The notes: generated by a model from the letters alone, not told the origin. A stretch of 64,000 bases of DNA from Competibacter_A sp037045535 (GCA_037045535.1 JBAOHI010000071.1:1-64000), one strand, 5' to 3'; numbered from the stretch's first letter, positions 28,713 to 38,184 are shown. Translations and numbers: made by a program.

Positions 28713-30962
28713 ATGTTAAGCAAGGACCTGGAATTCTCCATCAATCTTGCTTTCCGCGAGGCGCGGGATCGGCGCCATGAGTTCATGACCGTGGAACATT
28801 TGCTCCTCGCGCTGCTGGACAATCCGGCGGCGGCCGAGGTGTTGCGGGCCTGCGGTGCCCGCCTGGACAAGCTAAAACGTGATTTACAGATTTTTATCCG
28901 CGACAACACCCCGGTGTTGAGCGCGGACGATCCGCGCGAAACTCAGCCGACGTTGGGATTTCAGCGGGTGCTACAACGGGCGGTGCTGCATGTGCAATCC
29001 TCCGGCAACAAGGAAGTCACTGGCGCCAACGTGCTGGTGGCCATTTTCGGCGAGCAAGAATCCCATGCGGTGTTTCTGCTGAAGCAACAGGAAGTCAGCC
29101 GGCTGGACGTGGTCAATTTCATTTCGCATGGCATTTCCAAGGTCTCCGAGGAACAGGAATCTCCCTCGTCCCAAAACGAGGAAAATACCGAAAACCAAAG
29201 TGCCAAGCCGCTGGAAAATTTCGCGTCCAACCTCAACGAACTGGCGCAGCAGGGTCGCATCGATCCGCTAATCGGCCGGCGTGAGGAAATCGAGCGAACC
29301 GTGCAGATTCTCTGTCGGCGGCGTAAGAACAACCCATTGTTCGTCGGCGAGGCGGGTGTCGGCAAGACCGCCATCGCCGAAGGTTTGGCCAAGATGATCG
29401 TGGATGGCGAGGTGCCGGACGTGCTGCGCAACGCCACGATTTACGCCCTGGACCTGGGCTCTTTGGTGGCGGGAACCAAGTATCGCGGCGATTTCGAAAA
29501 GCGGTTGAAATCGGTATTGGCGCAACTGCGCAAGGAACGCAACGCTATCCTGTTTATCGACGAGATCCACACCATCATCGGTGCGGGCGCGGCCTCTGGC
29601 GGCGTGATGGACGCCTCGAACCTGATCAAGCCCATGCTCGCCTCGGGTGACCTGAAGTGCATTGGTTCGACCACCTATCAGGAGTATCGCGGTATCTTCG
29701 AAAAGGATCGGGCACTGGCACGGCGTTTCCAAAAGATCGACGTGTCCGAACCGTCCATCGAGGAAACCTACCAGATCCTACGCGGCCTCAAGACGCGCTT
29801 CGAGGAGCATCACGACGTCAAATACGCTGATAAGGCGCTACGGGCGGCGGTGGAGCTATCGGCGCGCTACATCAACGATCGCCATCTACCTGACAAGGCT
29901 ATCGACGTGATCGACGAGGCCGGCGCCAGCCAGCGGTTATTGCCGGTCGCCAAGCGCAAGAAAGTCATCAATGTCTCCGATGTCGAGACCATCATCGCCA
30001 AGATCGCGCGCATTCCGCCCAAGACGGTGTCCTCGTCGGACAAGGACGTGTTGCGCAACCTGGAACGCGACCTAAAACTGGTGGTGTTTGGTCAGGACGA
30101 GGCGATCGACATGCTGGCCAACGCCATCAAGATGGCCCGCGCCGGCTTGGGCAACGAGCAGAAACCCATCGGTTCTTTCCTGTTCGCCGGGCCAACGGGG
30201 GTGGGCAAGACCGAGGTTACCCGCCAACTCGCGCGGATCATGGGGATCGAACTGATCCGGTTCGACATGTCTGAATACATGGAGCGGCATACCGTTTCGC
30301 GGCTGATCGGCGCGCCGCCCGGTTACGTCGGTTTCGATCAAGGCGGGCTAATGACCGATGCCATCCTGAAGCACCCGCACGCGGTCCTGCTGCTGGATGA
30401 GGTCGAGAAAGCGCATCCCGACGTGTTTAATCTGCTGCTGCAAGTGATGGATCATGGAACCCTCACCGACAACAACGGCCGCAAGGCGGATTTCCGCAAC
30501 GTCATCCTCGTCATGACCACCAACGCCGGCGCTGAGTTGATCGATCGACCCTCGATTGGTTTTACGATGCAAGATCACAGCACGGATGGGCTGGAGGTCA
30601 TCAAGCGCCTATTCTCGCCGGAATTCCGCAACCGGTTGGACGCCATCGTCCAGTTCAAGGGGTTGACGCCGATCACTATCGCGCAGGTGGTGGACAAGTT
30701 CTTGATCGAGTTGGAAGCGCAGTTGGAATCGAAGAAAGTCACCGTCGAAGTGGATCGGGAGGGTCGGGCCTGGCTGGCTGAACGCGGCTACGATCCCAAG
30801 ATGGGTGCGCGGCCGATGGCACGGATCATCCAGGAGAACATCAAGCGGAAATTGGCCGAGGAATTGCTATTCGGTCGGTTGGTGAACGGCGGCCATGTCA
30901 TTGTCACCGTGCGCGATGGTGACCTGCAAGTAGAGATTGCCGAGGAAGAGGCGGTACCCTAG
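28713..30962 (+). CDS. clpA: ClpA ATPase subunit of ClpAP
   Basis: 749 aa, near the usual ClpA length. Double-AAA+ unfoldase that feeds substrates to ClpP. The N-domain (about residues 1-145) binds ClpS. D1 Walker A is GEAGVGKT (about 213) and Walker B LFIDEIH; D2 Walker A is GPTGVGKT (about 494) and Walker B LLLDEVEKAHPDVFN. The M-domain typical of ClpB is absent, which confirms ClpA. No clpP is in the window. Confidence 0.97.
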   Translation: MLSKDLEFSINLAFREARDRRHEFMTVEHLLLALLDNPAAAEVLRACGARLDKLKRDLQIFIRDNTPVLSADDPRETQPTLGFQRVLQRAVLHVQSSGNKEVTGANVLVAIFGEQESHAVFLLKQQEVSRLDVVNFISHGISKVSEEQESPSSQNEENTENQSAKPLENFASNLNELAQQGRIDPLIGRREEIERTVQILCRRRKNNPLFVGEAGVGKTAIAEGLAKMIVDGEVPDVLRNATIYALDLGSLVAGTKYRGDFEKRLKSVLAQLRKERNAILFIDEIHTIIGAGAASGGVMDASNLIKPMLASGDLKCIGSTTYQEYRGIFEKDRALARRFQKIDVSEPSIEETYQILRGLKTRFEEHHDVKYADKALRAAVELSARYINDRHLPDKAIDVIDEAGASQRLLPVAKRKKVINVSDVETIIAKIARIPPKTVSSSDKDVLRNLERDLKLVVFGQDEAIDMLANAIKMARAGLGNEQKPIGSFLFAGPTGVGKTEVTRQLARIMGIELIRFDMSEYMERHTVSRLIGAPPGYVGFDQGGLMTDAILKHPHAVLLLDEVEKAHPDVFNLLLQVMDHGTLTDNNGRKADFRNVILVMTTNAGAELIDRPSIGFTMQDHSTDGLEVIKRLFSPEFRNRLDAIVQFKGLTPITIAQVVDKFLIELEAQLESKKVTVEVDREGRAWLAERGYDPKMGARPMARIIQENIKRKLAEELLFGRLVNGGHVIVTVRDGDLQVEIAEEEAVP

Positions 30963-31050
30963 ACCGGTGACAGAGTCGTATGGTCGGCAGCCCGCGGGGA
31001 AGGGTTGCTGGCTATCCGGTTCGGACGGGAAAGGGTGCTGCGGTGGACGT

Positions 31051-31269
31051 TCAGCGCCCGCGATAGGTAATGCGCCCCTTGCTCAAGTCGTAAGGGGTCA
31101 ATTCCACCTTTACTTTGTCACCGGTCAGGATACGGATATAGTGCTTGCGCATCCGGCCGGAGATGTGCGCCGTAACCACATGGCCATTTTCCAACTTAAC
31201 CCTGAACATGGTGTTGGGCAAGGTGTCAACCACGGTGCCCTCCATTTCGATATGGTCTTCTTTCGACAT
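31051..31269 (-). CDS. infA: Translation initiation factor IF-1
   Basis: 72 aa OB-fold protein that binds the ribosomal A site during initiation. The full family sequence is readable (MSKEDHIEMEGTVVDTLPN; TAHISGRMRKHYIRILTGDKV). The start at 31269 gives the exact family length; an open frame extends further upstream but is non-conserved. It is convergent with clpA, as in many gammaproteobacteria. Confidence 0.97.
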   Translation of the reverse strand: MSKEDHIEMEGTVVDTLPNTMFRVKLENGHVVTAHISGRMRKHYIRILTGDKVKVELTPYDLSKGRITYRGR

Positions 31270-31468
31270 AAGATCTCTCGCTGGCAGGCCGTTTCGGCCC
31301 TCTGAAAAGACTCGCAACCTTAGCGGAAATCCCTTGACGCGGCAAGGGGATGATCGGAAACAGGCCGGTGGATTTGCGATGTGACCGTCGTGGGGACGCT
31401 GAATCAGGCAGAGAGTGTGGGTGATCATGGGCTTCCATGCTGGTCATTGGGGGCGAGGTGAACCGTAA

Positions 31469-32140
31469 TTGATCGACATTACAGTACTTCCAGCTGAATC
31501 CAAATCGGCTGGATTTAAAAATGCCCAGCAAGGCTCCCTCGAATTCTGGTTTGAATTTGCCAGCACCTACAGCTATCCGGCTGCGATGAGAATCGAAGCG
31601 CTGGCAAATCGGCAAGGGGTTTCCGTTGTCTGGCGGCCGTTTTTGCTGGGGCCGATTTTTCAGCGGCAAGGCTGGCACGATTCGCCGTTCAATCTCTATC
31701 CCGTGCAGGGCCGATATATGTGGCGCGATCTCGAACGCATCTGCGCGGATTTGAACATCTCGTTGCGGCGACCATCGGTTTTTCCCCGCAACAGCGTACT
31801 GGCCGCACGGGTGGCCTGTGCTGGCGCGGCGGAACCCTGGCTTCCCGAATTCGTGCGGCAAGTCTTTCGCGCTAATTTTGCCGACGATCTGGATATCGCC
31901 ACGACCGACGTTATCTCGCTGTGTCTTGAGCGTGTTGGAGTGTCGGCGAACGATAAAATCGAACGCGCCTTGGCACCGGCCAATCAGAGTCTGCTACGGT
32001 CACAAACCGAACGGGCGGCGGCCATGGGTGTCTTTGGCGCGCCGACCTTTATCGTGGGTCAAGAGCTGTTCTGGGGAAACGATCGCTTGGAACAGGCGCT
32101 TGCGTGGTGCGAATCTCCCAGTCTCGGCCGAAGTGCCTGA
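31469..32140 (+). CDS. DsbA-family 2-hydroxychromene-2-carboxylate isomerase-like protein
   Basis: 223 aa, thioredoxin-fold kappa-GST/HCCA isomerase family. Characteristic segments are EFWFEFASTYSYPAAMRIE near residue 25, VVWRPFLLGPIF near 53 and GVFGAPTFIVGQELFWGNDRLEQA near the C-terminus. Where DsbA has CxxC, the N-terminal active site here is FASTYSY, so it probably acts with glutathione and not as a disulfide oxidase. Start is TTG 31469 after GAGGTG. Substrate unknown; naphthalene-type catabolic genes are not nearby. Confidence 0.8.
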   Translation: MIDITVLPAESKSAGFKNAQQGSLEFWFEFASTYSYPAAMRIEALANRQGVSVVWRPFLLGPIFQRQGWHDSPFNLYPVQGRYMWRDLERICADLNISLRRPSVFPRNSVLAARVACAGAAEPWLPEFVRQVFRANFADDLDIATTDVISLCLERVGVSANDKIERALAPANQSLLRSQTERAAAMGVFGAPTFIVGQELFWGNDRLEQALAWCESPSLGRSA

Positions 32141-32191
32141 GTTTGCCGGCCGGCATCCCGCCGATTTCGGGGTCGTCGTCCGGATGCCATC

Positions 32192-32659
32192 GTGACCGAA
32201 CTGCGCAAGCACCTGCTAATCGTCTACCATACCCAGACTGGTCACACTCGAACCATGGCGAGGGCGGTAGTCCGGGGTGCTCGACGAGTCCCGGAAGTCG
32301 AAACCCACCTGAAAATGGCCTTGCGCGCCACGCTGGACGATCTGTTGTGGGCGCATGGTCTGTTGTTGGGCACGCCGGAGAATTTCGGTTATATGTCCGG
32401 AGCGATGAAGAATTTTCTGGATCGCACCTATTACCCGGCTCAAGGCAAAATCAGCGGATTGCCCTATGCCGTGTTCATCAGCGCCGGTAATGATGGCACC
32501 GGTGCCTTGACCAGCATCGAACGCATCGCCCGCGGCTATCCGTTCAAACCCGTGTGTGATCCGATCATCGCCCGAGGCGAACTGACCGCCGCCGTGTTGC
32601 AGCAATGCGAGGAGTTGGGAGAAACGATGGCGTCTGGCGTGGCGTGGGGTATTTTTTGA
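32192..32659 (+). CDS. Flavodoxin-like NAD(P)H oxidoreductase
   Basis: 155 aa, GTG start. Flavodoxin/WrbA-like fold with an N-terminal phosphate loop (LLIVYHTQTGHTRTMARAV), FMN-site segment LLLGTPENFGYMSGAMKNFLDRTYYPA and a second loop FISAGNDGTGALTSIERI. Short single-domain member of the NADPH-dependent FMN reductase group. It is co-directional with the isomerase-like gene and overlaps the probable mtgA start. Electron partner unknown. Confidence 0.8.
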   Translation: MTELRKHLLIVYHTQTGHTRTMARAVVRGARRVPEVETHLKMALRATLDDLLWAHGLLLGTPENFGYMSGAMKNFLDRTYYPAQGKISGLPYAVFISAGNDGTGALTSIERIARGYPFKPVCDPIIARGELTAAVLQQCEELGETMASGVAWGIF

Positions 32660-33420
32660 GGGGACGATCGTGGATAGGGCGGTTCCGGTTCAAGACCGCC
32701 CGGCGACCACCGGACTCAAAGCGAGGCCGATGGATCGGCATCGGGCGTGGGCTGTGGACAGTGACTTGGATCTTCGTGTTGGGTTCGCTGCTGCTGGTTT
32801 TAGTGTTGCGCTGGGTACCTGTGCCGGCTTCCAGCGTGATCGCACAGAGCTGGATCAAGGCATTATGGGTGGGCGATGGGGCGGTGGTCCGTTACGATTG
32901 GACGGCGTATCAGGCGATATCGCCAAATGCGGCGCTCGCCGTGATCGCCGGCGAGGACCAGCGATTTCCTCATCACTACGGCTTTGATTTCGTGGAAATT
33001 CGGGACGCGCTGGAGGATCAGGAAACAGGCAAGCCGTTACGGGGTGCCAGCACCATCAGCCAGCAAGTGGCGAAAAATTTGTTTTTATGGTCCGGACGCA
33101 GCTTGATCCGCAAGGGCCTGGAAGCGTGGTTTACGGTGTTGCTGGAGTTACTGTGGTCTAAGGAGCGGATCTTGGAGGTCTATCTGAATATTGCTGAATT
33201 TGGCGAGTACACCTTTGGCGTGGAAGCCGCCAGCCGGCGATTCTTCGGCAAGCCCGCCGCTAAACTGACTGCCAATGAAGCTGCGCGCTTAGCGGCCGTG
33301 TTGCCCAATCCGTTGCGCTACCGAGTGGATAAACCCTCGGGATACGTTCTCAAGCGCCAACGTTGGATCGAACGACAGATGGACCAACTGGGCGGTGTAG
33401 CGTATCTCAATAAATTGTGA
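32656..33420 (+). CDS. mtgA: Monofunctional peptidoglycan transglycosylase
   Basis: 254 aa from a TTG at 32656 that overlaps the previous stop (TTGA); the start is uncertain. One TM anchor is near residues 30-52 (WTVTWIFVLGSLLLVLVL), then a GT51 domain: catalytic Glu in AGEDQRFPHHYGFD, GASTISQQVAKNLFLW, and ELLWSKERILEVYLNIAEFG. It polymerises lipid II into glycan strands at the periplasmic face. There is no transpeptidase domain. Confidence 0.92.
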   Translation: MRGRSWIGRFRFKTARRPPDSKRGRWIGIGRGLWTVTWIFVLGSLLLVLVLRWVPVPASSVIAQSWIKALWVGDGAVVRYDWTAYQAISPNAALAVIAGEDQRFPHHYGFDFVEIRDALEDQETGKPLRGASTISQQVAKNLFLWSGRSLIRKGLEAWFTVLLELLWSKERILEVYLNIAEFGEYTFGVEAASRRFFGKPAAKLTANEAARLAAVLPNPLRYRVDKPSGYVLKRQRWIERQMDQLGGVAYLNKL

Positions 33421-33431
33421 CCGAGGCGAAC

Positions 33432-33710
33432 ATGGAACCAAAACCGCGAGCGAGCATCACCTATTGCACCCAATGCCGCTGGTTGCTGCGGGCCGCTTGG
33501 TTGGCGCAGGAGCTCTTGACTACCTTCGAGGAAGAATTGGGTGAGGTGGCGTTGCGGCCCGGCACGGGTGGCGTGTTCGAAATCCGGCTAGGCGAGGAAT
33601 TGATCTGGTCGCGCAAGCAGGAAGGGCGTTTTCCCGAAGCCAAGGAAATCAAGCAACGCATCCGTGACCACGTCGCGCCGGCTCGCTCGCTGGGCCACTC
33701 GGATCGTTAG
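33432..33710 (+). CDS. SelT/SelW/SelH-like Rdx protein
   Basis: 92 aa thioredoxin-like Rdx family. The redox motif CTQC is near residue 12 (ITYCTQCRWLLRAAWLAQELL), followed by LRPGTGGVFEIRLGEELIWSRKQEGRFPEAKEIKQ split across the fold. Cys replaces the Sec of eukaryotic homologues. ATG 33432 is used; an in-frame GTG 15 bp earlier overlaps the mtgA stop. Function in bacteria unknown. Confidence 0.85.
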   Translation: MEPKPRASITYCTQCRWLLRAAWLAQELLTTFEEELGEVALRPGTGGVFEIRLGEELIWSRKQEGRFPEAKEIKQRIRDHVAPARSLGHSDR

Positions 33711-33743
33711 ACCTTCAAACCTTCAAACCCGATGGAGTGTGTC

Positions 33744-34274
33744 ATGCTGGATTCGCAAGTGATGGACGTTTCCGCCAGTGGCGGCTGGCTTACCCGTCGA
33801 TCGCTCAATGTCCTGGGGTTCCTGATCTGCGCCAGCGGATTGGGTTATGCCTATTACGCGCAGTTCGTTCAGGGGTTCGAACCCTGCCCGCTGTGTATTT
33901 TCCAGCGGTTGGCGTTGGCGGCGGTCGGATTGGTATTTTTGGCAGCGGCTGTTCACCATCCGCGCGATTGGGGCGCGAAAGTCTATGGCGTATTGATCGA
34001 TCTGGTGGCAACGGTCGGTGCGGTTATCGCCGCTCGGCACATCTGGCTGCAGCATCTGCCGCCCGAGGAAGCACCGCGCTGTGGACCGGGTTTGGATTAC
34101 ATGCTGCAAACCTTTCCGCTCGGCGAGACGCTTCGGGAAGTGCTGACCGGCTCTGGAGAGTGCGCCACAGTCAATTGGAGCCTGCTGGGGTTGGGCATAC
34201 CGACCTGGAATCTGCTGCTTTTTCTCGGTTTGGGCACGATCGGCTTATTGGGCAATTGGCGATTGCGGCGTTGA
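33744..34274 (+). CDS. dsbB: Disulfide bond formation protein DsbB
   Basis: 176 aa from ATG 33744, preceded by GGAG; an ATG at 33732 is also in frame. Four-TM inner-membrane quinone reductase that reoxidises DsbA. Cys pair 1 is EPCPLCIFQR; pair 2 is the Cys of APRCGPGLD and GECATVNWSLLGLGIPTW. The ubiquinone-pathway genes at 60749-63877 would supply its acceptor. dsbA is not in the window. Confidence 0.95.
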   Translation: MLDSQVMDVSASGGWLTRRSLNVLGFLICASGLGYAYYAQFVQGFEPCPLCIFQRLALAAVGLVFLAAAVHHPRDWGAKVYGVLIDLVATVGAVIAARHIWLQHLPPEEAPRCGPGLDYMLQTFPLGETLREVLTGSGECATVNWSLLGLGIPTWNLLLFLGLGTIGLLGNWRLRR

Positions 34275-34302
34275 ATCCCGTTTCGCCAGACGAAGAGACG
34301 AT

Positions 34303-34322
34303 AAAGCCCCTGCTGGGGCTTT
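34303..34322. terminator. Bidirectional terminator, dsbB / hemL
   Basis: AAAGCCCC (34303-34310) pairs with GGGGCTTT (34315-34322) over a TGCT loop, with A- and T-runs on the two sides, between convergent genes. Confidence 0.85.
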
Positions 34323-34362
34323 TATAGTCTTTGCCAAAGATGCGCTCGTTGGGCGCGCGTTT

Positions 34363-35646
34363 TCATCGCTCAAGACGCGCGAATACCCGCCTAGCCGCTG
34401 AGACGGTGGCCTCGATGTCTGCATCGGTATGCGCGGACGAGAGAAATCCCGCTTCGAAAGCGGACGGGGCCAGATATACGCCTTCCGCCAACATACCGTG
34501 GAAGAACGCCTTGAAGCGTTCGATGTCGCAGGCAACCGCTTGCGCGTAGGTCGTGACCGGCTCCCCCGTGAAAAAGATGCCGAACATGCCCCCGACAGAG
34601 TGGGTCGTCAACGCCACGTCAGCGTGGCGGGCGGCGGTGACCAATCCATCGCAAAGACGTTGGGTCTTGGCCGCGAGTTCGGTGTGGAAGCCGGGCGTCG
34701 AGAGCAATTCCAGCGTCGCCAATCCGGCCGCCATCGCCACCGGATTGCCGGACAGGGTACCGGCCTGATAGATCGGCCCGAGCGGCGCCAGCTTTTCCAT
34801 AATCGCTCGCTTACCACCGAACGCACCGACCGGCATCCCGCCGCCGATAATCTTGCCCAGCGTGGTGAGATCCGGGGTCACGCCATACAGCTGCTGCGCG
34901 CCGCCCGGCGCGACCCGAAAGCCGGTCATCACTTCGTCGAAAATCAGCACGCTGCCAGTGCGGTCGCACAACTGGCGTAATCCCGCCAGAAAACCGGGCG
35001 CGGGCGGAATGCAGTTCATATTGCCAGCGATCGGCTCGACGATGATCCCGGCAATTTCCTCGCCGATTTCGTTGAATGCTTCGCGAGTCCGCAACAGGTC
35101 GTTGTACGGCAGCGTGACGGTATAAGCCGCCAACGCCGCTGGCACGCCCGGCGAGGTCGGCACGCCCAGTGTTAGCGCGCCGGAACCGGCTTTGATCAAC
35201 AGCGAATCGGAATGGCCGTGATAGCAGCCCTCGAATTTGATGATGGTGTTGCGGGAAGTGAAACCGCGGGCCAAGCGGATAGCGCTCATGGTGGCTTCGG
35301 TGCCGGAGTTACACAGCCGCACCAGCTCCATGGACGGAATCAGCTCCTGAATCCTGCGCGCCATGACGGTTTCCAGGGCGGTGGGAGCGCCAAAACTCAG
35401 GCCGTTGGCGGCAGCGTCCTGGACAGCGCGGACTACCGCCGGATGGGCATGGCCGGCGATCATCGGTCCCCAGGAACCCACGTAATCGATGTAGCGGCGA
35501 CCGTCCTCGTCGTACAGATAGGCGCCCTCACCGCGCTTGAAGAAAATCGGCGTGCCGCCGACGCCGCGAAAAGCGCGGACCGGTGAGTTGACGCCACCGG
35601 GAATATAACGCTGGGCTTCGCTGAACAAGTCTTCGGAACGACTCAT
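34363..35646 (-). CDS. hemL: Glutamate-1-semialdehyde 2,1-aminomutase
   Basis: 427 aa from ATG 35646 (MSRSEDLFSEAQRYIPGGVNSPVRAF), preceded by GAGTACCGCC. PLP enzyme of the C5 pathway that converts glutamate-1-semialdehyde to 5-aminolevulinate for tetrapyrroles. The PLP lysine lies in TTLGKIIGGGMPVGAFGG, and the phosphate-binding and substrate loops (CNSGTEATMSAIRLAR; LIFDEVMTGFR) are intact. It follows thiE by 11 bp and is probably the last gene of the thiD-thiE-hemL operon. Confidence 0.96.
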   Translation of the reverse strand: MSRSEDLFSEAQRYIPGGVNSPVRAFRGVGGTPIFFKRGEGAYLYDEDGRRYIDYVGSWGPMIAGHAHPAVVRAVQDAAANGLSFGAPTALETVMARRIQELIPSMELVRLCNSGTEATMSAIRLARGFTSRNTIIKFEGCYHGHSDSLLIKAGSGALTLGVPTSPGVPAALAAYTVTLPYNDLLRTREAFNEIGEEIAGIIVEPIAGNMNCIPPAPGFLAGLRQLCDRTGSVLIFDEVMTGFRVAPGGAQQLYGVTPDLTTLGKIIGGGMPVGAFGGKRAIMEKLAPLGPIYQAGTLSGNPVAMAAGLATLELLSTPGFHTELAAKTQRLCDGLVTAARHADVALTTHSVGGMFGIFFTGEPVTTYAQAVACDIERFKAFFHGMLAEGVYLAPSAFEAGFLSSAHTDADIEATVSAARRVFARLER

Positions 35647-35657
35647 GGCGGTACTCC

Positions 35658-36284
35658 TCAATGGAACAGGGCGGCAAAGCGCCGGGCGGCGGCCTGAATG
35701 TCGGGTTGGGCGAACACTGCGCTGACCACGGCCAGCGCGTCGGCGCCAGCATCCAGCAACGACGGCGCGTTATCGGGTGTGATCCCGCCGATGGCGACGA
35801 TGGGAACCGTCAAGGTAATTTTGGCTTCCCGCAGTAAACCGAGCGGGGCTTGAATCTCGGCTGGCTTGGTCGGCGAAGGGAAAAAAGCTCCGAATGCAAT
35901 GTAATCGGCTCCCGCTCGTTCCGCGTCGAGCGCCAGAGCCAGACAATCGTAGCAGGATACGCCGATCAGCGCCGTCGCCCCCAACCGGGCGCGAGCGGTT
36001 GCAAGCGCCGGATCGTCCTTGCCGATGTGGACCCCCGCTGCGCCGATTTGAGCCGCCAGCTCTACGTCGTCGTTGATAATCAACGGAACGTCGTGGCGTC
36101 GACACAGCGCGTTTAGCGTCCGTGCTTGAGTGAGTCGCCGCGCGCCGTCGCTACTTTTATCGCGGTACTGAACCAGACGGGCGCCTCCCAATAGGGCTTG
36201 TTCGACCGCCGTCACCAAGCGGTCGTCAGGGAGCAGCGCAGCGTCGGTAATCGCATAAAGACCACGGCAAGATGGCTTATGCAT
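35658..36284 (-). CDS. thiE: Thiamine-phosphate synthase
   Basis: 208 aa from ATG 36284; a TTG two codons upstream is possible. TIM barrel that joins HMP-PP and thiazole phosphate. Motifs are VQYRDKSSDGARR near residue 39, the metal and diphosphate site INDDVELAAQIGAAGVHIGKDD, and VAIGGITPDNAPSLLDAGADALAVVSAVF. The start overlaps the end of thiD, so the two are coupled. Confidence 0.95.
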   Translation of the reverse strand: MHKPSCRGLYAITDAALLPDDRLVTAVEQALLGGARLVQYRDKSSDGARRLTQARTLNALCRRHDVPLIINDDVELAAQIGAAGVHIGKDDPALATARARLGATALIGVSCYDCLALALDAERAGADYIAFGAFFPSPTKPAEIQAPLGLLREAKITLTVPIVAIGGITPDNAPSLLDAGADALAVVSAVFAQPDIQAAARRFAALFH

Positions 36285-37146
36285 GATCAATCTCGGGGGT
36301 GGTGGCCCAGAATAGACGATTGGGGAGTAACTGCCCGCTGCCCACCCGGTAACCTGCTTGAAGAGAGCGCCAAGTATAGTTCTGGGCCCGATAGATGGCC
36401 GAGTTGGGAGAGCCCGCGTGCAGCTCGTGGCCTTGGGCGAGCAGGGCGGCGATAGCGGCGGCCAAGGTACAGCCGGATCCGTGATAAGTATTGGGCAAGC
36501 GCGGCCAGTGGAAAGTCTCTAGCAAGCGATTGTTTCCATACAATGTGTTGATGACCTCTTCGGTCGGCTCATGTCCGCCACTGATCAGCACGTATTGGCA
36601 GCCACGCGCCAGCAAAGCCATGGCGCAGGCATTCAGCGTGTCACCTTCCGGCGCCAATTTCCGGGCTTCGACGCTGTTAGGGGTCAGAACGGTGGTCAAG
36701 GGTAACAACAGAGTTTGAATAGCGTCGATCAGGGTTTTATCGGCCAGCTCGGTGCCGCCACCGGCCGCCAGCACTGGATCGAGCACCACTGGAATCTCAG
36801 GATAGGTAGTCAGCAAAGCGTGAAGGGCCGCAGCGTTTTCGGCGCTACCGATCACCCCGATCTTGAATGCCGCCACCGGCATGTCATCCAGAATCGGGCG
36901 AGCTTGCGCTAAAACCTGTTCCGAATCGACCGGTAGCAGCGCGCGGACATTGTGAGTGTCCTGGATGGTCAGGGCAGTGACCACGGGTGCGGGGTGGCAA
37001 CCCAGGCTGGCGATGGTTCCAATATCGGCGGATATGCCCGCTCCACCGCTGGGATCGTTCCCCGCCATGATCATGACGACGGGAATACTTGAAGGGTTGA
37101 CTGGGATCAAGCCGGGTCTCCAATGGCGAGAGGGTATGGACGCCAT
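36277..37146 (-). CDS. thiD: Hydroxymethylpyrimidine (phosphate) kinase
   Basis: 289 aa ribokinase-fold enzyme supplying HMP-PP to ThiE. Signature AGNDPSGGAGISADI near residue 28, FKIGVIGS near 92, VLDPVLAAGGG near 120 and the anion hole NTYHGSGCTLAAAIAALLAQG near 218. The N-terminal 20 residues before VVMIMAGNDPSGG are not conserved, so the start is uncertain. First gene of the thiD-thiE-hemL operon and divergent from rubredoxin. Confidence 0.92.
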   Translation of the reverse strand: MASIPSRHWRPGLIPVNPSSIPVVMIMAGNDPSGGAGISADIGTIASLGCHPAPVVTALTIQDTHNVRALLPVDSEQVLAQARPILDDMPVAAFKIGVIGSAENAAALHALLTTYPEIPVVLDPVLAAGGGTELADKTLIDAIQTLLLPLTTVLTPNSVEARKLAPEGDTLNACAMALLARGCQYVLISGGHEPTEEVINTLYGNNRLLETFHWPRLPNTYHGSGCTLAAAIAALLAQGHELHAGSPNSAIYRAQNYTWRSLQAGYRVGSGQLLPNRLFWATTPEIDHA

Positions 37147-37200
37147 CGTCCTAAAAAGTTATAGCGGTGGCGATAAAAGGGAAAATTGTAACCGTTCGCT

Positions 37201-37300
37201 CCTCTCGCCCGCTTGCGTGAGAGGGGCTGGGGGTGAGGGCAGTGGTTTCAAAGGCTTACTCCTTCACCCTAACTCTCTTCCTCATGAATGGGGGAGAGAG
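37201..37300. repeat. Intergenic hairpin-forming repeat
   Basis: Contains CCTCTCGCCCGCTTGCGTGA, then GAGGGGCTGGGGGTGAGGG, spacer, and the partly inverted CCTTCACCCTAACTCTCTTCC with its own CTCTC/GAGAG arms. It resembles a REP-like sequence found between genes in many proteobacteria. It lies between divergent genes, so it is not a simple terminator. Confidence 0.6.
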
Positions 37301-37404
37301 AACTGAACGGTTGGAAAAATTCTAACAAACGCCGCAGGTTTTTCGGGAATCTCCCGCGTGGGACAATACTGCCTACAGCGATGACAACTGGGAACTACAA
37401 AACG

Positions 37405-37569
37405 ATGAAAAGATATATGTGCTTAATTTGTGGTTTTATTTATGATGAAGAGAAAGGTTGGCCCGACGATGGCATACCGCCTGGCACCCCTTGGGAGGCA
37501 GTGCCGCCGACGTGGGCCTGTCCCGAATGTGGCGCGACCAAGGATGATTTCGAGATGGTGGAGATTTAG
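37405..37569 (+). CDS. Rubredoxin
   Basis: 54 aa, the normal length. One-iron electron carrier with both Cys knuckles: MCLICGFIYDEEKGW and WACPECGATKDDFEMVE. Conserved aromatic and Gly residues around PPGTPWEAVPPTW are present. Start at ATG 37405. No dedicated reductase or oxidase partner is adjacent. Confidence 0.96.
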   Translation: MKRYMCLICGFIYDEEKGWPDDGIPPGTPWEAVPPTWACPECGATKDDFEMVEI

Positions 37570-37584
37570 GTCGGAGAATCGAAT

Positions 37585-38106
37585 ATGACCCTAAACACGG
37601 ATCGAATCCGAATCGTGTCAGATGACATCACCCGTTTGGATGTGGATGCCATCGTCAATGCCGCTAACCGTTCGTTGCTGGGCGGAGGAGGGGTAGACGG
37701 CGCCATTCACCGCGCCGCCGGGCCGGAACTGTTGGCCGAGTGCCGGACTTTGGACGGTTGCAAGACCGGTCAGGCCAAGATTACCCGCGGCTATCAGTTG
37801 TCGGCGCGCCACGTCATCCATACCGTCGGCCCGATCTGGCAGGGAGGCGAGCAGGGCGAACCGGAGCTGTTGGCGGCGTGCTATCGCAATAGCCTGCAAC
37901 TAGCGGTCACCAATGGCATTCGCACTATCGCCTTTCCCGCTATCAGTTGTGGAGTATACGGTTATCCACTGGATGAAGCAGCACGCATCGCCGTTCAAGA
38001 AGTCCGCCGTTTTCTAGCCGCTGATGATCGGATTGAGACGGTTTATCTGGTCTGTTTCGGAGCGGAGGTATGCGAGGCTTACCAGCAGGCGTTGCAGCAA
38101 GTGTGA
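37585..38106 (+). CDS. ymdB: Macro-domain O-acetyl-ADP-ribose deacetylase
   Basis: 173 aa. MacroD-type hydrolase acting on O-acetyl-ADP-ribose or mono-ADP-ribosylated proteins. The ADP-ribose site is VDAIVNAANRSLLGGGGVDGAIHRAAGPELL near residues 20-53, and the catalytic loop region is ISCGVYGYPLDEAA near 125. It follows rubredoxin by 15 bp; a functional link is not evident. Confidence 0.92.
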   Translation: MTLNTDRIRIVSDDITRLDVDAIVNAANRSLLGGGGVDGAIHRAAGPELLAECRTLDGCKTGQAKITRGYQLSARHVIHTVGPIWQGGEQGEPELLAACYRNSLQLAVTNGIRTIAFPAISCGVYGYPLDEAARIAVQEVRRFLAADDRIETVYLVCFGAEVCEAYQQALQQV

Positions 38107-38184
38107 CAAGCACAATAGCGCCAAGGAGACGAGCATCTTCTCAACAGGCGGGATTCGCGGGCGATGCCTACTGGATTTGTTCGG

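Noticed and set aside
31270..31428. N-terminal extension of IF-1 (extra 53 codons)
   Set aside because: Not conserved; the start at 31269 gives the standard 72-residue protein.
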